From: Allacma fusca
Lineage: Eukaryota > Arthropoda > Collembola > Symphypleona > Sminthuridae
Length of the DNA: 64,000 bases
Assembly: GCA_947179485.1 (NCBI GenBank)
Contig: OX359245.1
Location: forward strand, 57,399,067 to 57,463,066
Direction of reading: 5' to 3'
Positions 58,511 to 64,000 of the stretch are shown here, in pieces. Numbering within the stretch: position 1 is the stretch's first letter; every line of letters starts with the position of its first letter. The notes under the pieces were generated by a model. The model ran no database searches. It was not told the DNA's origin and saw only the letters and a list, made by a program, of their open reading frames with translations. A program made the position numbers and the translations under genes.

Positions 58511-60667
58511 TGAAGTGCAGACTCACATGCCTGTATAAGAAATACAAACTTTTTATCTAGTTAAAATGTTACATGAGGAAAACTCACAAGCTTGAATAAG
58601 GCGTTTTTGTTACTTTCGGCAATAAGTAATTATATAAACTCACGAATTTCTTTAAGCACCTTCTTTCCTCCAAAATAATGTATGCAATTGTAAGTAAAAT
58701 GGAAATTCACGCTGCGCAAATATTACACGTACAACCATGAACTATAATTAAAATTTCATTGAAACCGTTGTCATGACCTCGATATAAATTTAAATTTAGT
58801 TTCGAGACTTTGGGAAAATTTCAACTGCGAATCTATGTTAAAATTTAATTTTATATCCATTTTTATTAATGATTGCCGTCAACGGATCGGTTTTAGAAAG
58901 GCGTGCAAAATTTCATGCATAATAAAATTACCGGAGGCTACGATATTTGACAGAACCTCAAGGTCTGAGCCTAAAAAATTGTCAATTGCACAAGGTATTG
59001 TTTGCAATGCCACCAAAGCCATTCTTTAATCATTATGTTCTTCCAGTGTTACTTCGGTAGTTTCATAAAATATAAATGACCACTGGTGTTCCTAAATTTT
59101 AGAAAGACTGATTATTTACCTCTTTTATCTTCGAAACCGAAGTTGAAAATGTTGATCATGACCTTAGATTATTGAGCGACAGCAGCTAAAAAATAATTAC
59201 CTTAGAGAATAGTTTACTTCAAATTCATTACTTAAGAGTAATACTAGTAGCGGAGTTTATGGTCATAATTTCTTACCTAATTTCAAAAATGTAAAAATAT
59301 CAATTTGATAATATAAGGCGTATTATAGCCCCTAAAAGTTTATTAAAATTTTACAACTTTTTTAAAATCAAGAAATATTACGCATACCGTGTCATTCATA
59401 TAGGTATTTGGTAACACCGCAACTAAAACAGTTACTAATATTTGTAAAGGGTTTCTTTCCTAAAAATTCTTAGACAATAAAGATTTTTAGAAGTGAACGT
59501 TTGTATTTTTGCACTTTAAAATATGAATTACTGGTAATAAGAAGATAAGCGTAATTAGTGGGAAAAATAGTAACAATTATTGTTTAATAAATTCATAAAT
59601 AAATTCCTTCTATGCCTTATATTTATGGCTTATTTTAAACAAATGTTGACCCAATTCAGTGCAAGATAATTTTTGGGAAATCTGAAAAGTCTGGAATAAT
59701 CACGCGCTCTGCTTTAAAGGTCTCCAAACTAACCAAATGAAATTTCTTCCATGAACATTAAATTACACAAACAACCAAAGTATATAGTTTAGCATTATCA
59801 GTCCCCAACTACCATCGTTGCGGGATGGTTTTAAAGTTTAGTGTCTTGGGAGAGCATTAACAGAGTTGGATGTTGTGTGCCGATGGATGTGTACTCTACC
59901 CGAAATATTACGCACAATAAAAGTAAAAAGGCTTGGTTGTACACACAATGTAATTATTTACACGTCATTTGTTTCCAGATTCGTGAGAGCAGCTTCCTTA
60001 AATATCTAGTGTTCCCTCGAAAAGCAGACTAGTTCAAGCTGTTGCACAATTCAGCAGTGTCACTGGTTGAGTGGGTAAAAGCTAGAGGTGTGGAAAAATT
60101 ATGAAAATTTTTATTAGAATATGTACAAAATACGAATATATTTCTAGAAACATTAAATTACAAATTATAAAGTACAAATGCTAACATCTTCGAAAATAAG
60201 ATACAGGAAAAACTACGTTGCTTCCAGCAAAAATCATAAAATAAGAAATGAAAATTCCGTACCTTAAATAAACATAAGTATACATTGGAAATGCATTTTG
60301 CATTTGGAAATGTATCTCAAAGTATGTCTGGGATGTTTCTGTATCTCGCGTTTATTTTTTCCAAATATCTTGGATAATTTGGCTAAAAAATTTGATATAA
60401 TAAAATTATTCAGCAAACTTATTATGCTTATATTATTTATAGGAATTATATGTGCAGCTTTTTGATTCGATAAAAAGTAAAATACCAGCTAAATATTATT
60501 ATCATTGCGCATTCAAATGCAGTTCTGCGAGTGACATGTAAAAGAATTTACAGGTTATTTTTATAAAACATGATTTCGTGTTTGATAAAGAGTGAATGAA
60601 AGCAAAACGGCAACGCAACAATTTCGCTCAAAACAAATCTACAGTGAAAAACAAACTCGGTTTCACT
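58511..60667. other. Spacer of a decayed unit
   Basis: 59190-59330 matches 32560-32650; 59590-60060 matches the receptor downstream spacer. 58700-59030 and 60100-60660 match nothing recognised; a 64-codon open stretch (58835-59029) has no supporting feature. No gene called. Confidence 0.45.
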
Positions 60668-60897
60668 AGTTGCAGTAAAAATAAATATTGTGTAGAAGCA
60701 GATATCCAGGAAGAACATCGATGCAATCGGATGATCAGAATATGACTTGATAGAAACAAACAAAGAAGCTACCGACATAACTAAAAAGGTTTGCTTAATG
60801 ACGTATATAACTGAGGAATACCCACAGTTGAACAATCTGACGAACAGTTGCACATATCTGCTTTGAGCATAGCAACGTTTCAAGGCGCTCCTTTTTG
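60668..60897 (-). pseudogene. Receptor exon 3, first half
   Basis: Open and well conserved (SRYVQLFVRLFNCGYSS, FLVMSVASLFVSIKSYSDHP), closest to gene 3. It is cut after FIFTA and joined to unrelated sequence on its 3' side, and joined directly to the exon 1 upstream spacer on its 5' side, so exons 1 and 2 were deleted. Confidence 0.75.
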
Positions 60898-60962
60898 GAT
60901 GAATCATACTGACATTTAAGTAAGCGGGGATTTAACGAATGGAAGCGAATGCGCTTCAGGAC

Positions 60963-61639
60963 AAATATGGGAAATTTTTCAACCCAATACCAATTTAATG
61001 ACTGATTTATTTAACTAAACACTAATAGGAAAACAATTATATTTTTTCCAAAAACTGGTTTAGGCTAACAAGTAAACCTTTTTTGATGTCCCCCCACCTG
61101 ATTTTCAAAATTCCACCAAATCTAGTTTGCTCATACCTTGAGTACTACATTAATTAAGTCACACCTGCCACCTAAAAATTTCTTCGTAGTTTTTTTCAAA
61201 AATTTGGCGCGAAGCCAATTTGTCCCGAAATTCAAAACTATAAATTTTAAACGGCATTTACCATGGGTAATTACAAGCTTCACGTATCGTATTGCAACCA
61301 ATCAACCAATACTGCAATTAGTTTGCCACTGTACATTTATAACCAGGCCCGAAAAACCGGTCCTTCAATGTTTGTTTAAATTGCATAATCGATATAAAAG
61401 CCAAATTTTTGAAAAAAACTACGAAGTAATTTTCAAGTTTCAGGTGGGATTTAAAGTAGTACTCAAGGTATGAGCAAACTAGATTTGGTGGAATTTCGAA
61501 AATCTGGAGAGAACATCAAAAAAGGCTTACTTGTTCGCCCAAACCAGTTTTAAAAAAAATTATAATTGCTTTCCTATAAGTGTTTAGTTAATTAAATCGG
61601 TCATTAAATTGTTATTGGGTTGAAAAATTTCCCATATTT
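60963..61639. repeat. Long inverted repeat (hairpin locus)
   Basis: The left arm 60963-61208 is matched by its complement at 61400-61639, about 240 bases with few mismatches, around a 191-base loop. The outer part of the arms is receptor/TPR spacer sequence (compare 11690-11800). The inner part (from aacaagtaa at about 61069) is a foreign sequence with its own inverted ends. A transcript would fold into a long hairpin. Confidence 0.88.
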
Positions 61640-61670
61640 AATAAACCATTTAATCAGAAATTTGTGTGCA

Positions 61671-61827
61671 CTTCCTAGTTAATAGTTTCGTGTGCACTTT
61701 CTAGTTAATAGTTTCGTGTGCACTTCCTAGTTAATAGTTTCGTGTGCACTTCCTAGTTAATAGTTTCGTGTGCACTTCCTAGTTAATAGTTTCGTGTGCA
61801 CTTCCTAGTTAATAGTTTCGTGTGCTA
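61671..61827. repeat. 26-bp minisatellite, 6 units
   Basis: Same unit as the two other arrays but with the variant gtgtgcac in place of gtgtacac in every unit, pointing to independent homogenisation. Confidence 0.9.
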
Positions 61828-61914
61828 ATGATAACTTGATTGCCTATTGGATTCCAACAATTTACTTTGATATTTTTAAATGACAGCACGTGTAGAAAAC
61901 CCAAAACACGCCCT

Positions 61915-62285
61915 TATTTTATGATGAGTCAGCACGAGGTGAAGAAGCTAATTAATACTATTCAATATAGGAATTATTTTATTTGATCACAACGTCCATC
62001 GAAAAAGTGTTTTGCATACTGTAAACTAATTTACATTTACAGTGCTATGAAATATTACTTCGTAGTCATTTTACAATCTCATGGTAAATACAACGATGTG
62101 ATCTTTTCACTGAGTATCTGGAAATGCAGGATGTTAGGTTTGGACTATCAGCAAACTGTTGGTGTAAAACTGAGAAGATCACAGAAAATGAAACGCTGAG
62201 TAAGGAATTTTGAACGCATTTCTGATAAAAAAGTATACAATTGGATCGTTAGGTCCAGATCATCTCGAGACACAAAACAATTATT
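61915..62285 (+). pseudogene. TPR pseudogene
   Basis: Follows the minisatellite as in the duplicates: ATGATGAGTCAGCACGAGGT (61921) and a LGLDYQQTVGVK core (62130-62170), then the gatcatctcgagacac stretch (62258). Stops throughout. Confidence 0.6.
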
Positions 62286-62833
62286 ACACAAATTGTTATC
62301 AAATTCTACCTATTATTTAACTTCAAATAATGACAACTAAAAATCTCAGGACCAAATATCCAGTAGGACCAAATGGTCCCAAACATCGCTTTTGATCACC
62401 ATCGAGGCACATTGCTCTCCCGGTAGTTTCTGCTGTTATCATTGAGTCGGAGACATATTAGTTGTAGTAATAAGGCGCTTATTTAATTTAGTCTAAAAAT
62501 TTAACAATAGTGTGAGAAATAATTGCTATGTGATGAGCAAATGTATCCCTGCCCGTGGTCCATGCGTTGTGCTTTCTGAATATATTCCCAATCCGCAACT
62601 GTTCATTGGCCCGGCATTGGCTCATATATTTGGCCCAACTAATATACTCGGCCGCCGGCGCAACGTAGGCCCAAACTATTATTCCAACCTGATACCAATT
62701 GTGGCCCAACACTGGGCCGATGCAATACAGTATCATCCCCATCGCATAACCCTCCAAGGTGGTAAAGTGTAGATGGCGCTCGAATGCTAATTGAAATTCT
62801 TGTGTTTGGTCAAAAATTTTTTAAATCTCGTGT
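62286..62833. other. Unassigned, with a GGCCC-rich patch
   Basis: 62600-62740 has several ggcccaa/ttgggcc words in both orientations (ggcccggcattgg, ggcccaactaat, ggcccaacactgggcc), perhaps a further MITE. Ends were not found. Open frames here on both strands follow from the repeat. It may be the 3' flank or terminus of the transposon carrying the transposase at 62834. Confidence 0.35.
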
Positions 62834-64000
62834 TTATTCTTCAATAACATGTAAAAGTGGAACACACAAAAACCCATCATGGAATGGAAGCAACAGACAT
62901 TTTCTAACAAGTAGAGCTTTTCGTATTCGTTTATGCGACGATAAGTTTTTAACAAAAAAAATTCCCAGCAAACTACTATCAACAGGATAATCATCAAACT
63001 TGCATTTACATATAAAGTTTCTACCGCAGCATTCCGATGATTCACCTTGCAAGTCTTCTATTAAATATATAATTCCCTCGGTAGACATAAAACAATTATT
63101 CGATTTAGACGTTGACAATTGTACCCTCTGTGACTGAATTTTAGCACGTACATTATAATTGCTAAGATGCAGATTTCCTGCCAATACATTTTCTCGTTCG
63201 GTTATCCTATTTACAATTTGATTCAAGTAGAGATTTTTACCCCTTAACAATATTTTCAGTGTTTGAAGAAAATTTTCTAAGTTGAAAGCACTACAAGATT
63301 CAATGGAGCTAAATGTTAAAGCGTCATCCGCTGGATGACTAAGGCTGTGGATGTTGTACACCATAAAATCTGTACCATACAATTTAGGAACTAATTTGAC
63401 AAAATCAAGCAGTAGTTTTCTTGCCATTCCTATCCAATCACTATTCAGGTTACCTTTCAGTAGAATATACATACTTACACTAAACAATAAAAAATGACGA
63501 TACTTTGATTTTGGAAGCACGGATTTGAGAGCAAGTGGCCCAACGTATATTAAGAACATTCGCAGTTCAGTGGCCTTCCACCGGTCAATTTCTTTGAGAC
63601 TTCGACATTTTCTGGCAAAATCTCTAGGCAAATATTTATTGAAGCCTACTATTTTTTCAGAAATATGATTAACTAAACCGGTGGACAACTTATGTGGAAT
63701 ACCACCCTTGACCCACGTATGAAGAAGCTTCCTCATTACGCCTAAGCAACAAAGATGCATATAGTCCAGAGGGACTTGAGTTACCAATCCTAATTTCAAA
63801 ACTGACAACGGGCTTCGTATTAGTTGATGTTTTGTATATTCCATACATAAATACTTGTGGTCAGTTCTAAGTGGGTCGTCAACCGATAAAAATGTCATTC
63901 TCCTTTGCCATGTGCCCTTAATTTCACATCTTTCACAGCCATCATAGGAATTAAAAATAGAGCATCCTTTAATAAAACTTCTGGCTGGCGCATCTGCAAC
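62834..64000 (-). CDS. CACTA/CMC-like transposase, C-terminal part (runs off the window)
   Basis: The minus-strand frame is open from the window edge (64000) to a stop at 62834-62836, 388 residues visible; the first ATG inside is 63898 but homologous-looking sequence extends upstream. It starts DAPARSFIKGC, then a CERC zinc-ligand-like pair, LRTD, and the hallmark DYMHLCCLGVMRKLL of the TNP2/EnSpm-like transposases common in arthropod and cnidarian genomes. Further on are YNIHSLSHPADDA and a conserved SSIESCSAFNLENFLQTLK stretch. These enzymes cut and join DNA at CACTA-type ends. No premature stop is visible, so the gene may be intact. Terminal repeats were not found. Confidence 0.75.
   Translation of the reverse strand, partial: VADAPARSFIKGCSIFNSYDGCERCEIKGTWQRRMTFLSVDDPLRTDHKYLCMEYTKHQLIRSPLSVLKLGLVTQVPLDYMHLCCLGVMRKLLHTWVKGGIPHKLSTGLVNHISEKIVGFNKYLPRDFARKCRSLKEIDRWKATELRMFLIYVGPLALKSVLPKSKYRHFLLFSVSMYILLKGNLNSDWIGMARKLLLDFVKLVPKLYGTDFMVYNIHSLSHPADDALTFSSIESCSAFNLENFLQTLKILLRGKNLYLNQIVNRITERENVLAGNLHLSNYNVRAKIQSQRVQLSTSKSNNCFMSTEGIIYLIEDLQGESSECCGRNFICKCKFDDYPVDSSLLGIFFVKNLSSHKRIRKALLVRKCLLLPFHDGFLCVPLLHVIEE

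Noticed and set aside
62488-62772. Frames of 86-89 codons on both strands
   Set aside because: They coincide with GGCCC-rich repeated words and overlap each other; nothing supports either.
1-64000. tRNA, rRNA or snRNA genes
   Set aside because: I looked for T-loop and A/B-box style motifs and found none convincing; a covariance search (tRNAscan-SE, Infernal) would be needed to exclude them.

Overview
The window reads as AT-rich nuclear DNA of an arthropod. Genes are split by short introns, there is no operon structure, and most of the sequence is transposable elements and decayed duplicates. The best host genes encode a 386-residue multi-membrane-span protein with three exons. Its length, predicted topology and short C-terminal exon pattern resemble insect or springtail gustatory/odorant-receptor-like families. 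A springtail (Collembola) is my best guess for the host, but that is an inference.

Layout: 1-1450 is the 3' end of an LTR retroelement (env-like tail plus 3' LTR) inserted into a receptor pseudogene. From 1450 to about 62,280 the backbone is a tandem array of one compound unit: a minus-strand receptor gene (exon 3, exon 2, exon 1 as read on the + strand), its upstream spacer, then remnants of a plus-strand tetratricopeptide-repeat (TPR) gene. Two receptor copies are intact (6310-7894 and 34708-36202). One (54356-55969) has lost its frame and carries a transposon directly upstream of its start codon. At least ten more copies are fragments. A young segmental duplication (A 10580-17352, B 37349-47548) lies inside the array. 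Each side supplies the empty site for insertions in the other, so several element ends can be placed to the base.

Mobile elements: a 10.4-kb Ty3/gypsy-type retrotransposon (20007-30453) has LTRs I could not tell apart by eye, an ATAT target duplication, a long gag and a pol interrupted by a 348-bp Harbinger-like MITE. A CR1/L2-like LINE (42970-46549) and a LINE 3' fragment with an RNase H tail (12529-13170) are present, as are TA-flanked pogo/mariner-like MITEs. The right edge holds a CACTA/CMC-like transposase gene running out of the window. Most striking are eight elements with 8-bp target duplications (hAT-like), each built from iterations of its own short motif (gtcccg, ggtttaaacc, gggtac, tttcgc, gttccg, gagggc, gagtgc, tagtcaagtc), plus three decayed relatives.

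A second notable feature is a hammerhead ribozyme (14980-15026) in a 152-bp insert with a 9-bp target duplication inside a receptor exon of duplicate A; it is absent from duplicate B.

All homology statements come from reading motifs and comparing paralogues within the window by eye. No database search was run.
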